A DNA stretch of 13,322 nt from Legionella longbeachae. GTDB taxonomy: Bacteria; Pseudomonadota; Gammaproteobacteria; Legionellales; Legionellaceae. This document shows positions 6,694 to 13,322 of the stretch, one piece after another. A program made the position numbers and the translations under genes. The notes under the pieces are model-generated. The model made no database searches, had not been told where the DNA came from, and saw only the letters and a program-made list of their open reading frames with translations. The stretch is taken from positions 1 to 13,322 of the forward strand of contig JACPOX010000043.1 in assembly GCA_016191305.1 (NCBI GenBank), given 5' to 3'. Position 1 is the first letter of the stretch, and each line of letters starts with the position of its first letter.

Positions 6694-6719
6694 AAAAAAA
6701 ATACAGGGTTGATTAACCC
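6694..6719 (-). terminator. probable terminator of the glycosylase gene
   Basis: On the minus strand the stem GGGTT / AACCC with loop AATC is followed after four bases by eight T residues. It lies about 33 bp past the stop of the AlkA-like gene. The stem is short, so efficiency is uncertain. Confidence 0.55.
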
Positions 6720-6752
6720 CATACGCTTTATTTGATAACCTCTTCTAATAGT

Positions 6753-7673
6753 TCAGATTGGACTTATCTCCAAAAATCCCTTATTGTTTAGTTTTTGCAG
6801 TAATAAATGAAAATAAATAAATCCTGCATAGGGATACCATTTTTTCGTAATTTTTGAAATTTGTTCGTAATCCAATTTTGTTTGAATACCTAACAACAGC
6901 TGTAAATTTTTTGCCGCACCTACATCATCTCCCGGGAACATTTCAATTTTACCCAATCCACGTAACAAAACATATTCTGCAGACCATCGTCCAATCCCCT
7001 TAAATTGGCATAGAAATGTCACAATTTCATTGTTGGTTCTATCTTCTAAATTATCAAACAAGGTTTCATCAGCAATTATTCTTAACGATAACTCAATAAG
7101 TGTTCTGCATTTATTGGTGCTAAAGCCCAATTTTTTTAATTCAGTAATAGAACAGCTTGCTACATCTTTGGGGTGGGGAAATGAATAAAAGGTTCCAAAA
7201 GCATCATTCATACTTTTTCCGACATATTGAACAAAGCGGTTTTGAATTTGTAATCCGGCATCAAGTGATAGTTGTTGACAGGAGATAGCATTAACAAGTG
7301 CCTCAAATATACTGGGAAATCGAGGGGGTTTAAGTCCTTTAAATTGCATCACCATAGGAGTTAAATAAGAATCTTCTTCTGCTATCTGATAAAAATTGAG
7401 TAAGTTATGATTAAGTCCTAACATCATTTCTAATAATCGAATTAATTCTAATTTTATTTGTGAGCTAATTTTTATATTAGTAGATACCAAAATGTCTTTT
7501 TCATTTTTTTGTTCTACATCTACTTTAATCAGTTGATTTTCAATAAAAAATAATCGCGTATACCGTTCATGACTCCATAAATCAACAATGTTCTTGCCCC
7601 TTCTACGTAATGCCCAAACGGTGTAATCTAGTCTAAATGGATGTGTTGGATGCAAAAGAAATGAAGTATGCAT
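6753..7673 (-). CDS. AlkA-like DNA-3-methyladenine glycosylase
   Basis: A 306-aa HhH-GPD base-excision repair enzyme, expected to remove alkylated purines from DNA. The helix-hairpin-helix is at residues 225-232 (KGIGRWSA), followed by EYVLLRGLGKIEMFPGDDVG, where Asp250 matches the catalytic aspartate of AlkA. The upstream helical segment PSIFEALVNAISCQQLS (about 120-136) is typical of the family. The N-terminus (FRLDYTVWALRRRG) resembles the N-terminal domain of the longer 3-methyladenine glycosylase 2 group. There are no FeS-cluster cysteines at the C-terminus, so it is not Nth/MutY type. AGGACTGAGGG lies close before the ATG, and a 16-bp palindrome lies 35 bp upstream. It is monocistronic with its own terminator. 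Confidence 0.9.
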   Translation of the reverse strand: MHTSFLLHPTHPFRLDYTVWALRRRGKNIVDLWSHERYTRLFFIENQLIKVDVEQKNEKDILVSTNIKISSQIKLELIRLLEMMLGLNHNLLNFYQIAEEDSYLTPMVMQFKGLKPPRFPSIFEALVNAISCQQLSLDAGLQIQNRFVQYVGKSMNDAFGTFYSFPHPKDVASCSITELKKLGFSTNKCRTLIELSLRIIADETLFDNLEDRTNNEIVTFLCQFKGIGRWSAEYVLLRGLGKIEMFPGDDVGAAKNLQLLLGIQTKLDYEQISKITKKWYPYAGFIYFHLLLQKLNNKGFLEISPI

Positions 7674-7707
7674 AATCCCTCAGTCCTAGTAATTTAAATA
7701 TACTCTT

Positions 7708-7723
7708 TCCATTGATCAATGGA
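7708..7723. promoter_or_regulatory. 16-bp perfect palindrome, possible operator
   Basis: TCCATTGATCAATGGA is a perfect inverted repeat, 35 bp upstream of the AlkA-like start. The position fits an operator for a dimeric repressor or activator. Promoter boxes for this gene are not clear, so its role is unproven. Confidence 0.45.
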
Positions 7724-7900
7724 CCTATAAAATTGAGTTCCATATTGACAGGGCGATTTAACCGTTCCTCTAAAAGAAGGTAGGTGTTTTACTAACGTTT
7801 ATCATCACGTTAGGATAATCTTACGACTATGTGCGCCTATACTTCCTATATGTTAAAACCTCCTGTCTTTAAGAGATAATAAGGAGATAATGATAATTTC
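7724..7900. other. intergenic stretch, nothing recognised
   Basis: No ORF with a usable start was found on either strand. It contains a short inverted repeat (AACGT / ACGTT) and the near-repeat AGAGATAATAAGGAGATAAT. A promoter for the AlkA-like gene probably lies near its left end. Confidence 0.3.
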
Positions 7901-8077
7901 TTAATTCATCCAAAAAATACGAACAAGGATATACAAAATTGTCATTCCAACTATAGGGATAACTATAAACCCAAGAAAATTATAAAATCCTATTCGGTTC
8001 TCTGCTGATTTATTATAGAATTTTTTAAATATTTTCCATTCTCGTTGAAAAAAGCTTTTTTTGGCAATAATAATCAT
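7901..8077 (-). CDS. Possible 58-aa single-helix membrane protein
   Basis: A minus-strand frame of 58 codons from ATG to TAA. The N-terminal half is strongly basic and aromatic (AKKSFFQREWKIFKKFYNK). Residues about 32-55 form one hydrophobic helix (FLGFIVIPIVGMTILYILV). This basic-head-plus-membrane-helix design is common in real small membrane proteins and unusual for random AT-rich sequence. The ribosome binding site is weak, and I recognise no family. It lies divergent from acnA, in the 646-bp gap between the AlkA-like gene and acnA. Confidence 0.45.
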   Translation of the reverse strand: MIIIAKKSFFQREWKIFKKFYNKSAENRIGFYNFLGFIVIPIVGMTILYILVRIFWMN

Positions 8078-8235
8078 CCATGTTATTGGTTTTTATCTAC
8101 TTTCATTATTAATAAGTATAGCTTTACTATTTCATAATTGTATTAATTGGTTTAACGCACAACCTTCTTTGCTTGCATAACTTCCACGGGTTTATTATAG
8201 GGCCTTAAATAACATTTAAGTTTAAAAAATTTGTT

Positions 8236-8266
8236 TTGAATTATTCATAAAATAATTAACTATAAT
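8236..8266 (+). promoter_or_regulatory. candidate promoter of the acnA operon
   Basis: A consensus TATAAT (8261-8266) is preceded by TTGAAT (8236-8241) with a long 19-bp spacer. It lies 53 bp before the acnA start. The -10 box is good and the -35 weak, which would allow dependence on an activator or another sigma factor. Confidence 0.4.
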
Positions 8267-8319
8267 ATATATCTAACTCCTCATTCCGCCATTCAAACTG
8301 TTCCGATAAGGATATCGTA

Positions 8320-11160
8320 ATGCTACAAATAAAAAATTGGCTAAATTGGCTCTTTGGTGCAAAACCCCAAAATAATCAGGCTATAATAAATGAGTCTTCT
8401 GAGGATTCATTTCCAGCAAGCGATCCTCCCTCCTGGGCAGGGGGAATACAGAAAATCAAACAGCATACCATTGCATCAGACCTTGTTCTTTCCAGTGAAT
8501 TTCATAAAAGTACACAACAAATTCTTACAATAAATGGTATTGATTATCATTACTATAGTTTACTAGCTGCTGAACAAGGAGGACTTAAAGACTTATCAAA
8601 ACTACCCTACACTTTAAAAATTCTTTTGGAGAATTTACTTCGTCATCTAGACGGACAATCGGTTACAGTTGATGATCTCAAAGCAATCATTGAGTGGTTA
8701 AAACTAAAAACTTCCAATCGTGAAATAGTGTATCGTCCTGCACGTGTCTTAATGCAGGACTTTACTGGTGTACCTGCTATTGTAGATCTTGCGGCAATGC
8801 GTGCAGCGATTGAAAAGCTTGGTGGAAATCCGGAACAAATTAATCCCCTTTCAGCTGTTGATCTGATTATTGATCATTCCATACAGATTGATCAGTTTCT
8901 CATACCCGATGCATTCACAATCAATGCAACAATGGAAATGGAAAGGAATTATGAGCGCTATGAGTTTTTACGATGGGGACAAAAAGCATTTAGGAATTTC
9001 CGCGTTGTACCACCTGATACGGGAATATGTCATCAGGTGAACCTGGAGTACCTGGCCAAAACGGTTTGGACCCAGGAAATCAATGGTAAAATATATGCCT
9101 ACCCAGATACATTAGTGGGTACAGACAGCCATACGACGATGATTAACGGTCTTGGAGTGCTTGGGTGGGGAGTCGGCGGTATTGAAGCAGAAGCTGCTAT
9201 GTTAGGCCAACCAATTTCTCTATTAATCCCTGAAGTAATTGGGGTAAAACTTACAGGACAATTACAAGAGGGCATTACAGCAACTGATCTGGTTCTTTCT
9301 GTAACACATCTTTTACGTGAAAAAGGTGTCGTAGGGAAATTTGTTGAATTCTTTGGAGATGGGTTACGTCATTTATCTCTTGCAGATCGAGCAACAATTA
9401 GCAATATGTCACCTGAATATGGCGCAACATGCGGTTTCTTTCCTATTGATGAAGCCACACTCGATTATTTGCGTTTAAGTGGAAGAGAGGAGCAAAGCGT
9501 TGCTCTTGTTGAAGCTTATGCAAAAATTCAGGGATTATGGCATGAGCATCAATCTGAACTTGTTTATACAGATTTGGTTACACTGGATTTATCAACTATC
9601 CAAGCGTGTATTGCTGGCCCAAAACGTCCACAAGATCAAGTTGAATTGTCAAATCTGGCTAATACTTTTGATAAATTGTTAGCAGAAAACAAACGGAGCG
9701 AAGAGAGAGAACAATCGTTTGGTACCGATGTGAATTATGAATTGCATCATGGAGATGTTGTTATTGCGGCCATCACCAGTTGCACCAACACTTCGAACCC
9801 AAATGTACTTATTGCAGCTGGATTGTTAGCTAAAAAAGCGGTTGAGAAAGGAATGACACGAAAACCCTGGGTGAAAACCTCATTTGCACCAGGTTCTCAA
9901 GTGGTCACTCTCTATCTAGAAAAAACTAACTTACAAAAATATCTTAATGAGCTAGGATTCACATTAGCAGGCTATGGATGTACAACGTGTATCGGAAATT
10001 CTGGCCCTCTTCCCGAACCTGTAGAAAAAACAGTGATTGAAAATGATTTAATTGTTTCAGCTGTACTTTCAGGTAATCGTAATTTTGAAGGCCGAATCCA
10101 TCCACTTGTTAAAGCAAATTGGCTCGCATCACCACCGCTTGTTGTTGCCTTTGCCATTGCTGGGACTGTATTGATTGATTTGACCAAAGATCCTCTCGGT
10201 GAAGATAAATCAGGGAATCCTGTTTATTTAAAAGATTTATGGCCAACTAATGATGAAATTGCACGTGAAGTAGCTACTATTACTAGCAAGATGTTTCGTG
10301 ACACCTATGCAAATATATTTACTGGAACAGATGAATGGCGTTCTATGAAGATTTCTGAATCAGATACTTATGCATGGCCGTTGGATTCAACATATATTCA
10401 ACATCCCCCATTTTTTGATGGTATGGGCGTGACCCCAGAAAAAATTAAGAATATTAAAGGTGCGAGAATTTTGGCACTGTTTGGAGACAGCATTACTACA
10501 GATCATATTTCACCCGCCGGTTCCATAAAACCAGATAGTCCCGCTGGGAAATACCTGCAATCCAAAGGCGTCACAATTAAAGACTTTAATTCTTATGGAT
10601 CACGGCGTGGAAACCATGAAGTCATGGTGCGAGGAACATTTGCAAACATCCGTATTAGAAATGAGATGACTCCTGAGGTTGAAGGAGGTTTTACAAAATA
10701 TATTCCCAATGGTGAAATAGTATCTATATATGATGCTGCGATGAATTATAAAAAAGAAGGTACAGCCCTGATTGTGATTGCTGGTAAAGAATATGGAACA
10801 GGCTCTTCTCGAGATTGGGCGGCAAAAGGACCGAAACTTCAGGGTGTTGTGGCAGTCATGGCAGAAAGTTTTGAGCGAATCCATCGCTCAAATTTAATTG
10901 GTATGGGAATTCTGCCTTTAGAGTTTCCTGAAGGGGTCACACGTAAAACGCTACAAATTTCAGGTTCCGAACTCATTGATATTATAGGTCTTACTCATCA
11001 CATGAAGCCACGCATGCCAGTAAACGTTGTTATCCATAGAGAAGATGGAAATCAAAGCGAAGTTACTCTTATTTCGCGAATTGATACATTAAATGAATTA
11101 GATTACTACAAAAATGGTGGAATTTTACACTACGTATTAAGAGGAATGTTAAAAAAATAA
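8320..11160 (+). CDS. acnA: Aconitate hydratase A with N-terminal extension
   Basis: A 946-aa [4Fe-4S] aconitase that interconverts citrate and isocitrate in the TCA cycle. Cluster ligands are Cys488 (SCTNTSNP), Cys554 and Cys557 (GCTTCIGNSG). The swivel domain has FGDSITTDHISPAGSI and GKEYGTGSSRDWAAKGP. E. coli AcnA has 891 residues and its cysteines lie 53 earlier, so this protein has about 55 extra N-terminal residues. The extension has a Trp-rich amphipathic start (LQIKNWLNWLFG) and the motif SFPASDPPSW at 30-39. The start is fixed by TAAGGA (8307-8312) 7 nt upstream. It is the first gene of a tight five-gene run of redox genes. It may be a second aconitase besides a chromosomal one, which cannot be seen here. 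Confidence 0.95.
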   Translation: MLQIKNWLNWLFGAKPQNNQAIINESSEDSFPASDPPSWAGGIQKIKQHTIASDLVLSSEFHKSTQQILTINGIDYHYYSLLAAEQGGLKDLSKLPYTLKILLENLLRHLDGQSVTVDDLKAIIEWLKLKTSNREIVYRPARVLMQDFTGVPAIVDLAAMRAAIEKLGGNPEQINPLSAVDLIIDHSIQIDQFLIPDAFTINATMEMERNYERYEFLRWGQKAFRNFRVVPPDTGICHQVNLEYLAKTVWTQEINGKIYAYPDTLVGTDSHTTMINGLGVLGWGVGGIEAEAAMLGQPISLLIPEVIGVKLTGQLQEGITATDLVLSVTHLLREKGVVGKFVEFFGDGLRHLSLADRATISNMSPEYGATCGFFPIDEATLDYLRLSGREEQSVALVEAYAKIQGLWHEHQSELVYTDLVTLDLSTIQACIAGPKRPQDQVELSNLANTFDKLLAENKRSEEREQSFGTDVNYELHHGDVVIAAITSCTNTSNPNVLIAAGLLAKKAVEKGMTRKPWVKTSFAPGSQVVTLYLEKTNLQKYLNELGFTLAGYGCTTCIGNSGPLPEPVEKTVIENDLIVSAVLSGNRNFEGRIHPLVKANWLASPPLVVAFAIAGTVLIDLTKDPLGEDKSGNPVYLKDLWPTNDEIAREVATITSKMFRDTYANIFTGTDEWRSMKISESDTYAWPLDSTYIQHPPFFDGMGVTPEKIKNIKGARILALFGDSITTDHISPAGSIKPDSPAGKYLQSKGVTIKDFNSYGSRRGNHEVMVRGTFANIRIRNEMTPEVEGGFTKYIPNGEIVSIYDAAMNYKKEGTALIVIAGKEYGTGSSRDWAAKGPKLQGVVAVMAESFERIHRSNLIGMGILPLEFPEGVTRKTLQISGSELIDIIGLTHHMKPRMPVNVVIHREDGNQSEVTLISRIDTLNELDYYKNGGILHYVLRGMLKK

Positions 11161-11224
11161 GCTTATCAATGTAGAGTGGTTTTTATATTAGTAAGCTAGG
11201 TATTTTCGCCCGGAGCCATTCATA

Positions 11225-11575
11225 ATGAATATACAGGTTAAACGAATTTATGAGGAATCAAACGAAGCGGATGGGTTTCGAATCCTTGTTGATAGACTTT
11301 GGCCTCGCGGAATAAAAAAAACTGAAGCGAATATTGATCTGTGGTTAAAAGACATTGCACCCAGTGACTCTTTACGCAAGTGGTTCAATCATGATCCTAT
11401 GAAATGGATTGAATTTCAAAAACGCTATGCTCAAGAAATAATAGATAAACAAGACGATATTGATATTATTTTAAAAGAAGGGAAGAAAAAAAAAGTGACT
11501 TTATTATTTAGTTCTAAAGAAACTGAACACAATAATGCTATTGCTTTACTTAATATTTTATTAACTAAAATTTAA
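11225..11575 (+). CDS. DUF488 family protein, YeaO type
   Basis: A 116-aa protein of the short DUF488 (YeaO-like) group. It shows the family signatures VKRIYEE, GFRILVDRLWPRGIKK, the IDLWLKDIAPSDSLRKWFNH stretch and a C-terminal KVTLLFSSKETEHNNA. The biochemical function is not known for this family. Members often sit among stress or redox genes. No signal peptide or membrane helix is seen, so it is cytoplasmic. The ribosome binding site GGAG (11212-11215) is 9 nt before the ATG. It lies 64 bp after acnA and 40 bp before the reductase, in one direction, so it is probably co-transcribed. Confidence 0.9.
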   Translation: MNIQVKRIYEESNEADGFRILVDRLWPRGIKKTEANIDLWLKDIAPSDSLRKWFNHDPMKWIEFQKRYAQEIIDKQDDIDIILKEGKKKKVTLLFSSKETEHNNAIALLNILLTKI

Positions 11576-11615
11576 ATTGTTCTTGTATATCGAGGTTAAA
11601 AAAGGAGTTGTAATT

Positions 11616-11807
11616 ATGGCTATTTACCAAATTAAACTTTTAGACCGCCAAGTTATTGCTGAAGGAACGATGACATTTATTTTCGAAAAACCAAAGGATT
11701 TTACCTTTAAAGCTGGTCAATTTGGTGATTTCACCCTACTTAATCCCAAAGAGACAGATGAGGAAGGGAATACTCGTGCTTTCTCGCTCACCAATCCTCC
11801 TTTTTAA
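11616..11807 (+). CDS. Reductase N-terminal half (FAD domain part)
   Basis: 63 codons from an ATG with an excellent ribosome binding site (AAAGGAG, 11601-11607, 8 nt upstream). A start at 11577 in the same frame lacks such a site. It covers the first strands of the FAD-binding barrel, including KAGQFGDFTLL and RAFSLT, and stops at TAA in the middle of that barrel, so alone it should not fold into a full domain. Confidence 0.6.
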   Translation: MAIYQIKLLDRQVIAEGTMTFIFEKPKDFTFKAGQFGDFTLLNPKETDEEGNTRAFSLTNPPF

Positions 11808-12328
11808 TGGTGGCCACTCGTATGCGCAATACAGCCTTTAAACGAGTATTAAAAACACTTCCTTTAGGTACTGAACTCAAATTAGATGCGCCATATGGAT
11901 CTTTTACGCTACATAATAATAAAGAGATACCGGCTGTATTTCTTACGGGTGGAATTGGTATTACACCGGTGAGAAGCATTGTTACACAAGCTACAAAAGA
12001 TAATCTACCACATCAAATTTATTTATTTTATTCTAATAACAGACCAGAAGATACCGCCTTTCTAGAAGAACTAAAATCTCTCGAAAAAGGAAATTCTCAT
12101 TATAAATTTATATCAACGATGACGGCTATGGAAAAATCAAAACAGCCTTGGACTGGTGAAGAAGGTTTTATTAATCGAGAAATGCTAGAAAGATACATTA
12201 AAGATTTAACTCAAGCTATTTATTATATCTCGGGACCAGCAACAATGGTTGCTGCCATGCGCAAGATGTTAAATGAAGCGGATATTAATGATGATAATAT
12301 TCGTACAGAAGAATTTTCCGGGTACTAA
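11807..12328 (+). CDS. Reductase C-terminal half (rest of FAD domain, NAD(P) domain)
   Basis: A 173-aa frame that opens at an ATG overlapping the previous stop (TAATG), a layout that permits re-initiation. It contains the end of the FAD domain (VATRMRNTAFKRVLK, GTELKLDAPYGSF), the nucleotide-binding FLTGGIGITPVRSI, the YYISGPATMV stretch that usually shapes the NAD(P) pocket, and the C-terminal EEFSGY. The protein cannot bind FAD normally without the first half. Confidence 0.65.
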   Translation: MVATRMRNTAFKRVLKTLPLGTELKLDAPYGSFTLHNNKEIPAVFLTGGIGITPVRSIVTQATKDNLPHQIYLFYSNNRPEDTAFLEELKSLEKGNSHYKFISTMTAMEKSKQPWTGEEGFINREMLERYIKDLTQAIYYISGPATMVAAMRKMLNEADINDDNIRTEEFSGY

Positions 12329-12354
12329 CAACATTTATAAAATCGGAGATAGGT

Positions 12355-12810
12355 ATGGCTAATCATTCAGCTTCAATTCACTGGCAACGTAATGGGCAAG
12401 ACTTTAATTATGAAACCTATGATCGTACTTACACAATCAAATTTAGCGGCGGAGAAAACATTCAGGCATCAAATCCAAAGGACTACTTCGGTAAATCAGA
12501 ATTACCTAATCCTGAGGAATTGCTCGTGTCAGCCCTATCGGGTTGTTATATGCAAACTTTTTTAGCGGTAGCTTGCAAAAATGGTTATATCATTGATAGT
12601 TATATTGATGAGGCTATTGGCGTAACGAATAAAAATGAACGTGGAAAAATTAGCGTTACAGAAATTACATTGCATCCCAAAATTAAATTTGGCGGTTCTA
12701 AACTTCCTGACGATGATGCCATAACTAAAATGCGTGAGAAATCTCATGCAAATTGTTTTATTTCGAATTCAATCAATAGTCAAGTAAACATAGAGATAAC
12801 AGCAAGCTAA
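12355..12810 (+). CDS. OsmC/Ohr-family peroxide reductase
   Basis: A 151-aa cytoplasmic thiol peroxidase-like protein, expected to reduce organic hydroperoxides with two cysteines. Cys64 lies in the motif PEELLVSALSGCYMQTF with a Glu nearby, and Cys134 is in SHANCFISNS, the usual second cysteine region. Size matches OsmC proteins. Whether it is OsmC, Ohr or YhfA-like cannot be settled from motifs alone. The N-terminal IHWQRNGQDFNYETYDRTY is typical of the OsmC group linked to such reductases. A GGAG ribosome binding site lies 26 bp or less after the reductase gene, so both are co-transcribed. The reductase could supply electrons, which is inference. Confidence 0.92.
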   Translation: MANHSASIHWQRNGQDFNYETYDRTYTIKFSGGENIQASNPKDYFGKSELPNPEELLVSALSGCYMQTFLAVACKNGYIIDSYIDEAIGVTNKNERGKISVTEITLHPKIKFGGSKLPDDDAITKMREKSHANCFISNSINSQVNIEITAS

Positions 12811-12843
12811 TCATTTAAGGGAAGGAAAGGATAGAGTTAAATT

Positions 12844-13322
12844 ATGACTAAACTTTATACCATTGGGCATTCGACACATACTATTAAAGAATTTATTGAC
12901 ATAGTACATGCGTATCAAATTACACACGTCGTGGATGTGCGTACCATACCCAAATCTCGCCATGTGCCCTGGTTTAATGAAAATGAACTAGAAGAATCAC
13001 TTCGAAAAGAAAAAATTGCCTATACTCATTTATCAAAATTAGGTGGTTTACGTCGAACGACTCATAATTCTGTCAATATAGGATGGCGCAATAAAAGCTT
13101 CCGTGGCTTTGCAGATTATATGCAAACACCTGAGTTTTACGAAGGGCTGAAGGAATTAAACAGCTTAATAAAAAATAACCATAAAGTTGTTATAATGTGT
13201 GCTGAAGCTGTACCATGGCGCTGTCATCGCTCTCTTATTGCAGATGCAGAAGTAGCTCGGCATATTGTAGTTTTGGAAATTATGAGCAAAACCTCGGCTC
13301 ATCTTCATAAATTAACCGACTT
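12844..13322 (+). CDS. DUF488 family protein, long type (partial)
   Basis: 159 codons of a gene that runs past the right edge. DUF488 marks are YTIGHSTHTIKEFI at the start, VVDVRTIPKSRHVPWFN, and MCAEAVPWRCHRSLIAD with Cys119, Cys127 and His128. The CxxxxxxxCHR stretch is the most conserved part of this family and is probably its active or metal site, but the reaction is unknown. It belongs to a different branch from the YeaO-type protein upstream. It lies 33 bp after the OsmC gene with a purine-rich leader (GGAAAGGATAGAG), so it continues the operon. Only the last 15-30 residues should be missing. Confidence 0.88.
   Translation, partial: MTKLYTIGHSTHTIKEFIDIVHAYQITHVVDVRTIPKSRHVPWFNENELEESLRKEKIAYTHLSKLGGLRRTTHNSVNIGWRNKSFRGFADYMQTPEFYEGLKELNSLIKNNHKVVIMCAEAVPWRCHRSLIADAEVARHIVVLEIMSKTSAHLHKLTD

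Larger units (their letters stand above)
11616..12328 (+). pseudogene. FAD/NAD(P)-binding reductase gene broken by a frameshift
   Basis: Together the two reading frames encode a ferredoxin-NADP-reductase-like flavoprotein. The first frame has the FAD motif RAFSLT (residues 54-59). The second has the NAD(P) motif FLTGGIGITPV and ends in EEFSGY. The frame breaks at a run of five T (11801-11805), giving TTTTTAATGG. One more T would join the frames. Family members as I recall them have about three more residues here (PFEDD before LMVATR), so a 10-bp loss is also possible. All other motifs are intact, so the break is recent, a sequencing error, or a real split. Total length (63+173 aa) is close to the family's. 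Confidence 0.75.

Noticed and set aside
11159..11200. Terminator after acnA (AGCTTA ... TAAGCT)
   Set aside because: Only 6-bp arms with a long loop and no T tract. Spacing favours read-through into the next gene.

Overview
The window is AT-rich bacterial DNA with gammaproteobacterial-style genes. Codon use, the gene content and a tRNA-Pro integration site suggest a Legionella-like genome. That assignment is inference, because no rRNA or housekeeping marker is present. The mosaic of mobile-element genes, small unrecognised ORFs and stress genes marks it as accessory DNA.

Left part (1-2040). A partial DUF2235 alpha/beta hydrolase runs off the left edge on the minus strand. Next come a 188-bp MITE-like palindrome, a small tail-anchored hypothetical protein (+), and an overlapping minus-strand pair encoding a three-helix membrane protein and an exported six-cysteine protein.

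Island edge (2041-2261). A 46-bp 3' fragment of tRNA-Pro(GGG), from anticodon loop to CCA, lies on the minus strand without its 5' half. This is the trace left by a tyrosine integrase. Mobile DNA therefore starts just right of it, and the intact tRNA-Pro should lie beyond the right edge of the window.

Mobility and anti-restriction module (2262-5732). A P4-type integrase overlaps by 11 bp a gene for an AlbA_2/HATPase protein. Six 9-bp tandem repeats follow. Then a minus-strand pair encodes a 66-aa protein and the anti-restriction DNA mimic ArdA. The ardA ribosome binding site appears to be buried in an RNA hairpin.

Repair and stress cargo (6185-13322). On the minus strand lie a two-CBS-domain protein with a cysteine cluster, an AlkA-like DNA glycosylase and a probable 58-aa membrane protein. 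On the plus strand a likely operon runs acnA, DUF488 (YeaO type), an FAD/NAD(P) reductase broken by a frameshift, an OsmC-type peroxide reductase, and a second DUF488 protein cut by the window edge. The aconitase has an extra N-terminal segment of about 55 residues carrying an SFPASDPPSW motif.

Taken together, the island carries integration, protection from host restriction, alkylation repair, and a redox/peroxide cassette built around an iron-sulphur aconitase. Two observations stand out: the fused aconitase with its redox operon, and the hairpin control of ardA.
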